Positions 7,593 through 16,814 of a DNA stretch of 64,000 bases are shown in pieces. The DNA comes from CBFFRJ01 sp051486985 (GTDB lineage Bacteria; Pseudomonadota; Gammaproteobacteria; Enterobacterales; Enterobacteriaceae). The notes below the pieces were generated by a model that was not told the origin of the DNA, made no database searches, and was given only the letters and a program-made list of their open reading frames with translations. The DNA lies in NCBI RefSeq assembly GCF_051486985.1, contig NZ_JAHVDV010000004.1:145517-209516 (forward strand), in the 5' to 3' direction. Within the stretch, counting starts at the first letter, position 1; each line of letters starts with the position of its first letter. A program made the translations under genes and the position numbers.

Positions 7593-8198
7593 TCAGTTCA
7601 TAAAAGCAGGTTGTTTTTGCTCATAAGCCGCAATCGCATCTTCATGCTGTAAGGTCAGACCGATGCTGTCCAGACCATTGAGCATGCAGTGACGACGGAA
7701 CGGGTCAATCGTAAAGCTGTAGCTCTTCTCACCCGCTTTCACTACCTGAGCCTCCAGATCGACCTCAAACGAGATGCCCGGATTGGCCTGAACCAGTTTG
7801 AACAGTTCGTCGACCTCTTCATCACTCAGCTTTATCGGCAGCAGTTGGTTATTAAAACTGTTGCCGTAAAAGATGTCCGCGAAGCTTGGGGCAATCACGG
7901 TTTTAAAGCCGTAATCGGTTAATGCCCAGGGCGCATGCTCACGGGAAGAGCCGCAGCCGAAGTTTTCCCGCGCTAACAGAATCGACGCCCCTTTATATTC
8001 CGGGAAGTTCAGGACGAATTCCGGATCAGGCACTTCGCCTTTATCATCGAGGAAACGCCAGTCGTTGAACAGATGTGCACCAAAACCCGTACGCGTCACC
8101 TTCTGTAAAAACTGCTTGGGAATAATAGCGTCTGTATCGACGTTGGCGGCATCCAGAGGGACAACCAGGCCGGTGTGTTGAGTATATTTTTCTGCCAT
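7593..8198 (-). CDS. leuD: 3-isopropylmalate dehydratase small subunit LeuD
   Basis: Small (swivel-domain) subunit of isopropylmalate isomerase, which interconverts 2- and 3-isopropylmalate in leucine synthesis. 201 residues, the E. coli length. The aconitase-swivel motif NFGCGSSREHAPWAL is clear near residue 75. Last gene of leuABCD, 12 bases downstream of leuC, and followed by the operon terminator. Confidence 0.98.
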   Translation of the reverse strand: MAEKYTQHTGLVVPLDAANVDTDAIIPKQFLQKVTRTGFGAHLFNDWRFLDDKGEVPDPEFVLNFPEYKGASILLARENFGCGSSREHAPWALTDYGFKTVIAPSFADIFYGNSFNNQLLPIKLSDEEVDELFKLVQANPGISFEVDLEAQVVKAGEKSYSFTIDPFRRHCMLNGLDSIGLTLQHEDAIAAYEQKQPAFMN

Positions 8199-8210
8199 GA
8201 TTATCTCCTG

Positions 8211-9608
8211 TTACAAGCTACGAACGTCAGCAAAATGGCCACTCACTGCGGCGGCGGCGGCCATTGCCGGGCTCACCAGATGGGTGCGACCGCCACGGCC
8301 CTGACGGCCTTCAAAGTTTCGGTTACTGGTGGATGCGCAACGTTCACCCGGATTCAGGCGGTCGTTGTTCATTGCCAGGCACATGGAGCAGCCCGGCAGA
8401 CGCCACTCAAAGCCCGCTTCGATGAAAATTTTGTCCAGCCCTTCCGCTTCCGCCTGTGCTTTCACCGGGCCAGAGCCTGGCACCACCAGCGCCTGAACGC
8501 CGGGTGCCACTTTACGTCCTCTCGCCACTTCTGCTGCGGCACGCAAATCTTCAATGCGCGAGTTGGTACAGGAACCAATGAAGACTTTATCAATAGCCAC
8601 TGAAGTCAGCGGGACACCAGGCTGCAGGCCCATATAGGCCAGCGCTTTTTCGGCTGAGGCCCGTTCAACCGGATCGGCAAACGAAGCCGGATCGGGAATG
8701 TTGTCGTTAACGGAGATAACCTGACCCGGATTAGTGCCCCAGGTCACCTGGGGGGCAATGTCTTCGGCTTGCAGTGTGACTACCGTATCGAAGACGGCGC
8801 CGTCATCGGTTTTCAGGGTCTTCCAGTACTCCACCGCATCGTCAAAGTCTTTGCCCTTAGGCGCATGCAGACGGCCTTTCACGTAATTGAAAGTAGTTTC
8901 ATCCGGTGCGACCAGACCGGCCTTGGCCCCCATTTCGATGGCCATGTTGCATAAGGTCATGCGGCCTTCCATGCTCAGCGCCTGAATGGCCTCGCCACAG
9001 AATTCCACTACGTGACCCGTACCGCCGGCGCTGCCGGTAGTGCCGATAATGGCCAGCACGATATCTTTGGCGGTGATGCCTGCTGGCGCTTTGCCCTGGA
9101 CTTCAATCTTCATGGTTCTGGCGCGGCCCTGTTTCAGGGTCTGGGTTGCCAGAACGTGTTCAACTTCTGAGGTGCCGATCCCGAATGCCAGCGCACCAAA
9201 CGCACCGTGAGTGGCGGTGTGAGAGTCGCCACAGACGATGGTCATGCCCGGCAGCGTGACGCCCTGTTCCGGCCCCATCACGTGAACAATGCCCTGATAC
9301 GGATGGTTCAGGTCATACAGCTCAACGCCGAACTCTTTACAGTTTTTAATCAGTTCCTGCATCTGGATACGCGCCATTTCACCAGACGCGTTGATGTCTT
9401 TGGTCTGCGTGGAGACGTTGTGATCCATGGTGGCGAAAGTTTTGCCAGGCTGGCGCACCGGACGATTGTGCGCACGCAGGCCATCGAACGCCTGGGGTGA
9501 GGTTACTTCATGCACCAGATGACGGTCGATATATAACAGTGGGGTTTCGTTGGGCGCTTCGTGGACAACGTGCGCATCAAACAATTTTTCGTATAACGTT
9601 TTAGCCAT
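8211..9608 (-). CDS. leuC: 3-isopropylmalate dehydratase large subunit LeuC
   Basis: Aconitase-family subunit carrying the 4Fe-4S cluster that isomerises 2- to 3-isopropylmalate with LeuD. 465 residues (E. coli 466). Visible family motifs: GDSHTATHGAFG near residue 130, GSCTNSRIEDL near residue 347 and CSMCLAMN near residue 408, which together supply the three cluster cysteines. Starts two bases after the leuB stop, so translation of the two is tightly linked. Confidence 0.98.
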   Translation of the reverse strand: MAKTLYEKLFDAHVVHEAPNETPLLYIDRHLVHEVTSPQAFDGLRAHNRPVRQPGKTFATMDHNVSTQTKDINASGEMARIQMQELIKNCKEFGVELYDLNHPYQGIVHVMGPEQGVTLPGMTIVCGDSHTATHGAFGALAFGIGTSEVEHVLATQTLKQGRARTMKIEVQGKAPAGITAKDIVLAIIGTTGSAGGTGHVVEFCGEAIQALSMEGRMTLCNMAIEMGAKAGLVAPDETTFNYVKGRLHAPKGKDFDDAVEYWKTLKTDDGAVFDTVVTLQAEDIAPQVTWGTNPGQVISVNDNIPDPASFADPVERASAEKALAYMGLQPGVPLTSVAIDKVFIGSCTNSRIEDLRAAAEVARGRKVAPGVQALVVPGSGPVKAQAEAEGLDKIFIEAGFEWRLPGCSMCLAMNNDRLNPGERCASTSNRNFEGRQGRGGRTHLVSPAMAAAAAVSGHFADVRSL

Positions 9609-9610
9609 GA

Positions 9611-10702
9611 TTACACCCCTTCGGCGACATAACGGGCGATGACGTCACCCATTTCATCGGTACTGACGGCGGCGGCACCACGGGCTAAATCGCCGGTGCG
9701 TACCCCCTCTTCTAATGCGCGGTTTATAGCACTTTCAATCGCGGTGGCAGCGTCGTCTGCCCCCAGGCTATAGCGCAGCAGCAGCGCCAGGGAGAGGATT
9801 TGCGCGATCGGATTAGCAATATTTTTGCCTGCGATATCGGGTGCGGAGCCGCCAGCAGGTTCATACAGACCAAAGCCTTGTTCATTCAGGCTGGCAGAGG
9901 GCAGCATGCCCATAGAGCCTGTGATCATGGCGCACTCATCAGAGAGAATATCGCCAAACAGGTTGGAACACAGCAGCACGTCGAACTGGGACGGATCTTT
10001 AATCAGCTGCATGGTGGCGTTGTCGATATACATGTGTGTCAGTTCAACGTCCGGGTACGCCTGCGCCACTTCATTAACAATCTCACGCCACAGCAGGGAG
10101 GTTTGCAGGACGTTGGCTTTGTCAATGGAGTGCACTTTTTTGCGGCGCTTGCGCGCAGATTCGAAGGCGATACGCGCAATACGCTCAATTTCGAAACGGT
10201 GATAGACCTCGGTATCGAACGCTTTCTCATGCTGACCGCTGCCTTCACGACCTTTCGGCTGGCCGAAATAGATGCCGCCCGTCAGTTCGCGTACACACAA
10301 AATGTCAAAGCCGTTTGCAGCGATATCGGCGCGCAGCGGGCAGAAGCCTTCCAGCCCCTGATACAGTTTTGCCGGACGCAGGTTACTGAACAATTTGAAA
10401 TGTTTACGCAGGGGCAGCAGGGCGCCACGCTCCGGCTGCTGTGCCGGCGGCAGGTTTTCCCACTTTGGTCCGCCGACGGAGCCAAACAGGATGGCATCGG
10501 CCTGCTCGCAGCCTTCTACCGTTGCCTGCGGCAGCGGATTACCGTGACGATCGATGGCGATGCCGCCGACGTCATAGTGGCTGGTGGTGATACGCATATC
10601 GAAACGGTTACGAACGGCTTCCAGAACTTTCAGGGCTTGCGCCATCACTTCCGGGCCAATGCCATCTCCCGGCAAAACAGCAATATGAGCGTTCTTCGAC
10701 AT
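9611..10702 (-). CDS. leuB: 3-isopropylmalate dehydrogenase LeuB
   Basis: NAD-dependent oxidative decarboxylase forming 2-ketoisocaproate, the third leucine-specific step. The ATG at 10700-10702 overlaps the leuA stop (TGATG) and gives 363 residues as in E. coli; a GTG one codon earlier is less likely. Isocitrate/isopropylmalate-dehydrogenase features include GDGIGPEV near residue 13, the DNATMQL helix, and the signature NLFGDILSDECAMITGSMG around residue 245. Confidence 0.98.
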   Translation of the reverse strand: MSKNAHIAVLPGDGIGPEVMAQALKVLEAVRNRFDMRITTSHYDVGGIAIDRHGNPLPQATVEGCEQADAILFGSVGGPKWENLPPAQQPERGALLPLRKHFKLFSNLRPAKLYQGLEGFCPLRADIAANGFDILCVRELTGGIYFGQPKGREGSGQHEKAFDTEVYHRFEIERIARIAFESARKRRKKVHSIDKANVLQTSLLWREIVNEVAQAYPDVELTHMYIDNATMQLIKDPSQFDVLLCSNLFGDILSDECAMITGSMGMLPSASLNEQGFGLYEPAGGSAPDIAGKNIANPIAQILSLALLLRYSLGADDAATAIESAINRALEEGVRTGDLARGAAAVSTDEMGDVIARYVAEGV

Positions 10703-12279
10703 CACACAGTTTCCTTGTTGTTTTCTTTATTTTGAGCTTTGCGTTGCAACTCTTTTTCGACTTCGGCGGCGCGCCAGATGTTGTTCAGGACGTGAACCAT
10801 CGCCTTCGCGGAGGATTCAACGATATCCGTTGCCAGGCCTACGCCGTGGAAACGGCGGCCGTAGTAGTTCACCACGATATCAACCTGACCTAATGCATCT
10901 TTACCCTGGCCTTTAGCATTGAGATCGTATTTGACCAGTTCAATGTCATAACCGGTGATGCGATTTATCGCCTGATAGACAGCATCTACCGGCCCGTTGC
11001 CATTGGCGGCTTCCGCTTTCGTTTCTTCGCCACAGGCTAATTTCACTGAGGCGGTAGCAATATCGCTGGAGCCGGACTGCACGCTGAAGTAATCCAGACG
11101 GAAATGCTCTGGCTCTTCCTGCTGTTTATTGATAAATGCCAGGGCTTCCAGATCGTAATCAAAGACCTGGCCTTTTTTATCTGCCAGTTTCAGGAAGGCG
11201 TCGTACAGATGATCCATGTTGTAGTCGCTCTCCTGGTAACCCATCTCTTCCATGCGGTGTTTCACTGCCGCACGGCCGGAACGTGAAGTCAGGTTCAACT
11301 GGACCTGATTCAGGCCAATGGATTCCGGGGTCATAATTTCGTAGTTTTCGCGGTTTTTCAGCACGCCATCCTGGTGAATACCAGAGGAGTGGGCGAAAGC
11401 GCCAGTGCCGACAATGGCTTTGTTGGCCGGAACCGGCATGTTGCAAATCTGGCTGACGGTCTGGCTGGTACGCCAGATTTCATGATGATTAATGCGGGTG
11501 TGCACATTCATAATATCTTTGCGCACCTTGATGGCCATGATGACCTCTTCCAGCGAACAGTTACCGGCACGTTCACCGATACCGTTCATCGCGCCTTCAA
11601 CCTGGCGAGCTCCCGCGTGAACGGCGGCAATGGCGTTGCCGACGGCCAGACCCAGGTCATCGTGGGTGTGAACCGAGATAATCGCCTGATCGATATTGGG
11701 CACGCGTTCATACAGACCAGTGATGATATTGGCGAACTCAAAAGGCATGGTATAGCCGACGGTATCAGGAATGTTAATGGTCTTCGCGCCAGCGGTAATG
11801 GCGGCTTCGACTACGCGTGCCAGGTCAGCAATTGGTGTACGACCCGCATCTTCACATGAGAACTCCACATCGTCAGTGTAATTGCGTGCGCGCTTCACCA
11901 TATAGACCGCGCGCTCAATCACCTCATCCAGCGTGCTGCGTAATTTGGTCGCAATGTGCATTGGCGAGGTGGCGATAAAGGTGTGAATACGAAAGGCTTC
12001 GGCAACTTTCAGCGACTCGGCAGCGACATCAATATCTTTTTCTACGCAACGGGCCAGCGCGCAAACGCGGCTGTTTTTCACCTGGCGGGCGATAGTTTGC
12101 ACGGATTCGAAATCGCCTGGGGAGGAGACCGGGAAACCGACTTCCATCACGTCCACACCCATACGCTCCAGCGCCAGAGCGATCTGCAGTTTCTCTTTCA
12201 CGCTCAGGCTTGCCTGTAATGCCTGTTCACCATCACGTAAGGTGGTATCGAAAATAATGACTTGTTGTTGCTGGCTCAT
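10702..12279 (-). CDS. leuA: 2-isopropylmalate synthase LeuA
   Basis: Condenses acetyl-CoA with 2-ketoisovalerate, the committed and leucine-inhibited step. 525 residues (E. coli 523). Motifs: FDTTLRDGEQ at residues 10-19, HTHDDLGLAVGN (metal-binding HxH) near residue 203, GERAGNCSLEEV near residue 235, and a C-terminal LeuA dimer/regulatory domain from about residue 390. AAGGA lies eight bases before the ATG. First structural gene after the leu attenuator; overlaps leuB by one base. Confidence 0.98.
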   Translation of the reverse strand: MSQQQQVIIFDTTLRDGEQALQASLSVKEKLQIALALERMGVDVMEVGFPVSSPGDFESVQTIARQVKNSRVCALARCVEKDIDVAAESLKVAEAFRIHTFIATSPMHIATKLRSTLDEVIERAVYMVKRARNYTDDVEFSCEDAGRTPIADLARVVEAAITAGAKTINIPDTVGYTMPFEFANIITGLYERVPNIDQAIISVHTHDDLGLAVGNAIAAVHAGARQVEGAMNGIGERAGNCSLEEVIMAIKVRKDIMNVHTRINHHEIWRTSQTVSQICNMPVPANKAIVGTGAFAHSSGIHQDGVLKNRENYEIMTPESIGLNQVQLNLTSRSGRAAVKHRMEEMGYQESDYNMDHLYDAFLKLADKKGQVFDYDLEALAFINKQQEEPEHFRLDYFSVQSGSSDIATASVKLACGEETKAEAANGNGPVDAVYQAINRITGYDIELVKYDLNAKGQGKDALGQVDIVVNYYGRRFHGVGLATDIVESSAKAMVHVLNNIWRAAEVEKELQRKAQNKENNKETV

Positions 12280-12320
12280 GGATTGGTCCTTGTCTCTTCA
12301 GGTCGCCTTGCTACGAGCAT

Positions 12321-12345
12321 AAAAAAACCCGCGCCAGGGCGCGGG
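12321..12345 (-). terminator. leu operon attenuator
   Basis: On the minus strand the stem CCCGCGC/GCGCGGG (12339-12345 with 12328-12334) is followed by seven T residues (12321-12327), between leuL and leuA. This is the terminator arm of the classic leu attenuator: ribosome stalling at leucine codons in leuL lets transcription continue. Confidence 0.93.
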
Positions 12346-12369
12346 TTTTTAGTGTTAACTGGAGGATGA

Positions 12370-12456
12370 TTAACGCTGAGCGTCGTCCACCGGTCTACCG
12401 CGCACACAGAATGCGTTTAGTAGTAGTAGACCGAGGAAGCGAACATTGCGAATCAT
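12370..12456 (-). CDS. leuL: leu operon leader peptide LeuL
   Basis: A 28-codon leader too short for routine gene calling: MIRNVRFLGLLLLNAF then CVRGRPVDDAQR. It contains four consecutive leucine codons, all the rare CTA, at codons 10-13, the control codons for attenuation. E. coli LeuL is also 28 residues with the same RFIGLLLLNA centre. GGAG lies eight bases before the ATG at 12454-12456. The RNA downstream forms the attenuator at 12321-12345. Confidence 0.93.
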   Translation of the reverse strand: MIRNVRFLGLLLLNAFCVRGRPVDDAQR

Positions 12457-12489
12457 GACCATGCTCCAGATGAATGCGTAATGCTATTA

Positions 12490-12518
12490 GTGGTACTGGA
12501 TACGGAATTCAAAGTCAA
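12490..12518 (-). promoter_or_regulatory. Probable leuLABCD promoter
   Basis: On the minus strand TTGACT (12513-12518) is a good -35 hexamer, followed 17 bases later by the weak hexamer TACCAC (12490-12495); both fall where the E. coli leu promoter lies, about 35-60 bases before leuL. The -10 assignment is uncertain. Confidence 0.5.
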
Positions 12519-13077
12519 CCCTCTGTTCTGGAAAAGAAGGGGAAAGCAAGAAGCGCATCGATTCTGGTTTTAGCTAATCGTGCTGGTTTTAACGGGAAAA
12601 ACAAAATAAGGTATTTGTGCTATTTCATACTTGCTGATCTTTGTTCCCTGAAGGCACATTCCCTTGCAACTGGCCATATCTTTACACCCTTTTGTGGGCG
12701 TAAGTATCTCAATGAAATTGCATGAATAATAATAAAAATGTATCAGTGAAACTGAATAATAGGTCTAAATGATAAAATTAGGTTAAATTATGGTGTCCAT
12801 GCTCTTTGAAATATTTTAGCAGGCTCGCATTTCTGATCCGTTTTCGCCGTATTGTGCATTCATTGAATTTATGATTTGATTTTCCACTATCGGTACCGGG
12901 AATTAATTAATGAAGATAAATGCGATCAGGCCGGGTGATAGGCTGAATGTATTTTACGTCTTTATATATTCCTATTTTATTGAAATTCTCTTTTCCTCAT
13001 CCTATATGCATGGTAAATCATATTTGTAGCGGTTATTGCTACCGGAAAAGGGATGGAGTTTGACAGTGGAGATGAAA
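12519..13077. other. AT-rich leu-leuO intergenic region
   Basis: About 560 bases with no convincing gene. The middle part (12640-13030) is markedly AT-rich compared with its surroundings. In E. coli and Salmonella the equivalent interval is the silencer/relay region between divergent leuABCD and leuO, bound by H-NS and LeuO. Individual binding sites cannot be assigned by eye. The open frame at 12474-12725 looks like chance. Confidence 0.6.
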
Positions 13078-14022
13078 ATGTCAGAAGAACACGTTGAAGA
13101 CACCGGGAACATTGAGGCGTTGAAACCTCAACTGCGTAAAGTTGATCTTAATTTGTTAACGATTTTTGATGCCGTTATGCAGGAACAAAATATTACCCGG
13201 GCCGCCCATTCGTTGGGGATGTCGCAACCGGCGGTCAGTAACGCGCTGGCACGACTAAAAGTGATGTTCAATGATGAACTCTTCGTACGCTATGGCAGAG
13301 GCATCCAGCCTACCGCACGCGCGCATCAGCTTTTTGGTTCCGTCCGACAGGCGTTACAGCTCGTACAGAACGAGCTGCCAGGCTCCGGTTTTGAACCCGT
13401 AACCAGTGAGCGAATTTTTAATCTTTGCGTTTGCAGCCCAATAGATAATTTTCTGACTTCTATTATTTATAATAGCGTTGAAAAAATCGCGCCTCATATC
13501 CATCTGGTCTTTAAGTCTTCTGTCAATCAGAATACAGAACATCAGCTTCGCTATCAGGAGCTGGAATTTGTCATTGGTTACGATGAGTTTCATCGACCCG
13601 AGTTTAGTTGCGTTCCTCTTTTTAAAGATGAAATGGTGCTGGTCGCCAGTAAAACCCATCCACGTATTATGGGGCCATTGCGAGAAAGCGATATTTACAA
13701 TGAACAACATGCTGTTGTCTCTCTTGAACGTTACGCATCCTTTAGCCAGCCCTGGTACGATACGCCAGATAAACAAGCCAGTGTTGCTTATCAGGGGATG
13801 GCGTTAACAAGTGTATTAAACGTGGTCTCCCAAACACATCTTATTGCTATTGCACCGCGCTGGCTGGCTGAAGAATTTGCGGAAAAATTACATCTGCAGG
13901 TCTTACCGCTTCCTTTAAAATTGAACAGCCGCACCTGCTATCTCTCCTGGCATGAAGCCGCCGGGCGTGATAAAGGCCATCAATGGATGGAGGAATTGTT
14001 AGTCTCTGTTTGTTCTCGATAA
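13078..14022 (+). CDS. leuO: LysR-type transcriptional regulator LeuO
   Basis: Pleiotropic LysR-family regulator and H-NS antagonist. ATG at 13078 gives 314 residues, the E. coli length, and has GGAG six bases upstream; in-frame GTG (13066) and TTG (13060, 13036) codons lie further up. Helix-turn-helix at about residues 38-60 (ITRAAHSLGMSQPAVSNALARL), then the effector-binding domain. The C-terminal CYLSWHEAAGRDKGHQWMEE is conserved. Codon and base composition is more AT-rich than the neighbours, typical of H-NS-silenced genes. Divergent from leuABCD. Confidence 0.95.
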   Translation: MSEEHVEDTGNIEALKPQLRKVDLNLLTIFDAVMQEQNITRAAHSLGMSQPAVSNALARLKVMFNDELFVRYGRGIQPTARAHQLFGSVRQALQLVQNELPGSGFEPVTSERIFNLCVCSPIDNFLTSIIYNSVEKIAPHIHLVFKSSVNQNTEHQLRYQELEFVIGYDEFHRPEFSCVPLFKDEMVLVASKTHPRIMGPLRESDIYNEQHAVVSLERYASFSQPWYDTPDKQASVAYQGMALTSVLNVVSQTHLIAIAPRWLAEEFAEKLHLQVLPLPLKLNSRTCYLSWHEAAGRDKGHQWMEELLVSVCSR

Positions 14023-14416
14023 TTATGTCTGCTCGCGAAAGCGCGTATATTCTTTAGGTTTGAACTGCTCAGGCGATGCATGACAAAATTTTATGCTGAA
14101 ACCCATTTTACAGCCAGGGTTTTGGTCATTTAAAAATGCATGAATTACTGGGCAGTCAGCAATTTGAACGATGATTTATCATCGACTTTACTTATCTCAG
14201 ACTATTCCACCATTTCCTGCAAACTAACATCCTGTTTTCACTTTTGATGACGGATGCGGCAGAGGGGGCGCTGATTGCCTGCCAGATTTTCTGCGGTTAT
14301 GGTAACGGCCATTCATAATCAGAATGCAGGAATGTCCTGTTCTGAGCAGAGCGACAGAGTCGGCAGTTGAAATGAATTCTACTGCCCGTCGACAAACACT
14401 AGCCTGGAGGCAAACC
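14023..14416. other. leuO-ilvI intergenic region (Lrp-type control region expected)
   Basis: About 390 bases without a gene. In E. coli and Salmonella this interval upstream of ilvI carries several Lrp sites and the ilvIH promoter. Here an inverted repeat GATGAT-TT-ATCATC is visible at 14170-14183, but Lrp sites are too degenerate to call by eye. A strong ribosome site TGGAGG (14405-14410) precedes ilvI. The in-frame extension of ilvI upstream to 14324 lacks conservation and is not used. Confidence 0.5.
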
Positions 14417-16141
14417 ATGGAGATGTTGTCTGGAGCCGAGATGGTCGTCCGGTCGCTAATCGATCAGGGCGTTAAACAAGTATTCGGCTACCCCGGGGGC
14501 GCGGTCCTCGATATTTACGATGCGCTACATACCGTCGGTGGCATCGACCATGTGCTGGTTCGTCACGAGCAAGCCGCCGTGCACATGGCCGACGGCCTCG
14601 CCAGGGCAACGGGGGAAGTAGGGGTGGTTCTGGTGACCTCTGGCCCGGGAGCAACCAATGCCATCACCGGCATTGCCACTGCTTATATGGACTCTATTCC
14701 TCTGGTGGTCATTTCCGGGCAGGTGGCAACCTCCTTAATCGGTTACGACGCCTTCCAGGAGTGCGACATGGTGGGTATCTCCCGCCCTGTGGTGAAACAC
14801 AGCTTTTTGGTGAAGCAAGCGGAAGACATTCCTGGGGTGCTGAAGAAGGCCTTCTGGCTGGCTGCCAGCGGTCGCCCTGGCCCGGTGGTGGTTGATTTGC
14901 CAAAGGATATTCTTAGCCCCGCCAACAAGCTTCCTTATGTCTGGCCTGAGACGGTGAGTATGCGTTCGTATAATCCCACCACACACGGTCATAAAGGACA
15001 AATCAAGCGCGCCCTTCAAACGTTGATCGCCGCGAAAAAACCGGTTGTCTATGTGGGCGGAGGAGCGATTACCTCCGGCTGTGAAGCGCAACTGCGAACG
15101 CTGGTTGAAAAGCTCAATATCCCGGTCGCCTCTTCACTCATGGGACTGGGCGCGTTTCCGGCCACTCATCGGCAGGCGCTTGGGATGCTGGGCATGCATG
15201 GCACCTATGAAGCCAACATGACCATGCACAATTCCGATGTGATTTTTGCCGTTGGCGTCCGTTTTGACGATCGCACCACCAATAATCTGGCGAAGTACTG
15301 CCCAAATGCCACCGTGCTGCATATTGATATCGACCCTACGTCAATCTCAAAAACCGTGCAGGCTGATGTGCCCATTGTCGGGGATGCGCGTCTGGTGCTG
15401 GAGATCATGCTGGATCTGCTTGCTCAGGAGGAGACGCAGCAACCTCTGGACGATCTGCGCGACTGGTGGCTGCGTATCGATCAGTGGCGCGCGCGTCAGT
15501 GCCTTAAATATGATAAGCAGGGCGAAAGTATTAAACCGCAGGCTGTTATTGAAACCCTCTGGCGGCTGACCAATGGTGAAGCCTATGTGACTTCTGACGT
15601 CGGCCAGCATCAGATGTTTGCAGCCCTTTATTACCCCTTTGATAAATCACGGCGTTGGATCAACTCCGGTGGGCTGGGAACGATGGGCTTTGGCCTGCCT
15701 GCGGCCTTAGGGGTGAAAATGGCGTTGCCGGCTGAAACCGTCGTTTGCGTCACCGGTGATGGCAGTATTCAGATGAACATTCAGGAGCTTTCCACGGCGC
15801 TGCAGTATGAGCTACCGGTGCTGGTGCTCAATCTCAATAACGGCTATCTGGGCATGGTTAAACAGTGGCAGGACATGATCTATTCCGGTCGCCATTCCCA
15901 GTCGTATATGACCTCTTTACCGGATTTTGTTCGCCTGGCTGAAGCTTACGGGCATCTGGGGATGCGAATCACTCAGCCTGCTGAGCTTGAGAGCAAGCTG
16001 GCGGAAGCGCTTGAACAGGTGCGTAACAACCGCCTGGTGTTTGTGGATGTGTGCGTTGACGGTGGAGAGCACGTTTATCCGATGCATATTCGTGGCGGCG
16101 GTATGGATGAGATGTGGCTTAGCAAAACGGAGAGGACGTAA
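14417..16141 (+). CDS. ilvI: Acetolactate synthase III large subunit IlvI
   Basis: Catalytic subunit of AHAS III, making acetolactate or acetohydroxybutyrate for valine, leucine and isoleucine. ATG at 14417 gives 574 residues as in E. coli. ThDP-enzyme landmarks: catalytic Glu in VRHEQAAVHMADG (about residue 47), the central domain with GVRFDDRTT, and the ThDP/Mg motif GDGSIQMNIQELSTALQYELP...NNGYLGMV near residues 450-480. Two bases separate its stop from ilvH. Confidence 0.98.
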   Translation: MEMLSGAEMVVRSLIDQGVKQVFGYPGGAVLDIYDALHTVGGIDHVLVRHEQAAVHMADGLARATGEVGVVLVTSGPGATNAITGIATAYMDSIPLVVISGQVATSLIGYDAFQECDMVGISRPVVKHSFLVKQAEDIPGVLKKAFWLAASGRPGPVVVDLPKDILSPANKLPYVWPETVSMRSYNPTTHGHKGQIKRALQTLIAAKKPVVYVGGGAITSGCEAQLRTLVEKLNIPVASSLMGLGAFPATHRQALGMLGMHGTYEANMTMHNSDVIFAVGVRFDDRTTNNLAKYCPNATVLHIDIDPTSISKTVQADVPIVGDARLVLEIMLDLLAQEETQQPLDDLRDWWLRIDQWRARQCLKYDKQGESIKPQAVIETLWRLTNGEAYVTSDVGQHQMFAALYYPFDKSRRWINSGGLGTMGFGLPAALGVKMALPAETVVCVTGDGSIQMNIQELSTALQYELPVLVLNLNNGYLGMVKQWQDMIYSGRHSQSYMTSLPDFVRLAEAYGHLGMRITQPAELESKLAEALEQVRNNRLVFVDVCVDGGEHVYPMHIRGGGMDEMWLSKTERT

Positions 16142-16143
16142 TT

Positions 16144-16635
16144 ATGCGCCGGATATTGTCTGTGTTACTGGAAAACGAGTCAGGTGCACTGTCGCGCGTG
16201 ATTGGTCTGTTCTCCCAGCGTGGTTATAACATTGAAAGTCTGACGGTCGCGCCAACTGACGATCCCACGCTATCGCGTATGACCATTCAGACGGTTGGCG
16301 ATGCAAAAGTACTGGAACAGATTGAAAAACAGCTGCACAAGCTGGTCGACGTGCTTCGCGTCAATGAGCTTGGTCAGGGAGCCTACGTTGAGCGTGAAAT
16401 CATGCTGGTAAAAGTGCAGGCCAGTGGGTATGGCCGGGAAGAGGTCAAACGCAGTGCAGAAATCTTCCGTGGGCAAATTATCGACGTAACACCCTCCATT
16501 TATACTGTCCAGTTGGCGGGTACCAGCGACAAGCTTGATGCTTTTCTTGCGACAATTCGGGACGTTGCGAAGATTGTTGAAGTCGCACGTTCAGGCGTGG
16601 TTGGCTTATCGCGCGGTGACAAAATCATGCGTTAA
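16144..16635 (+). CDS. ilvH: Acetolactate synthase III regulatory subunit IlvH
   Basis: Small subunit that stimulates IlvI and confers valine inhibition. 163 residues as in E. coli. N-terminal ACT domain (residues 1-75) with Asn11, Gly14 and Asn29, residues known from E. coli studies to matter for valine binding, all present, so feedback inhibition is expected to be intact. The C-terminal domain follows. Terminator at 16660. Confidence 0.98.
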   Translation: MRRILSVLLENESGALSRVIGLFSQRGYNIESLTVAPTDDPTLSRMTIQTVGDAKVLEQIEKQLHKLVDVLRVNELGQGAYVEREIMLVKVQASGYGREEVKRSAEIFRGQIIDVTPSIYTVQLAGTSDKLDAFLATIRDVAKIVEVARSGVVGLSRGDKIMR

Positions 16636-16659
16636 GCTGTTTGCGTAGATAAATTCCAG

Positions 16660-16688
16660 GCCCGGCATCCACTGCCGGGCTTTTTTTT
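16660..16688 (+). terminator. Terminator of ilvIH
   Basis: Stem GCCCGGCA/TGCCGGGC (16660-16667 and 16673-16680) with loop TCCAC, followed by eight T residues. Confidence 0.95.
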
Positions 16689-16814
16689 GCGAAATCCACC
16701 TGAAGCGAACATAAAAGCGGTTGCCGCAGTGACTATTCTGCGCTTAGATGTTATGGAATTTAACCTATATCCCTAAAAAGGTTATGGAGTTCTTTTATTT
16801 TTCGAGGGGCAATT

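Noticed and set aside
15831..15860. Gly instead of Arg in the NNxYLGMV motif of IlvI compared with E. coli
   Set aside because: NNGYLGMV is common in acetolactate synthases of other bacteria, so it is ordinary variation.
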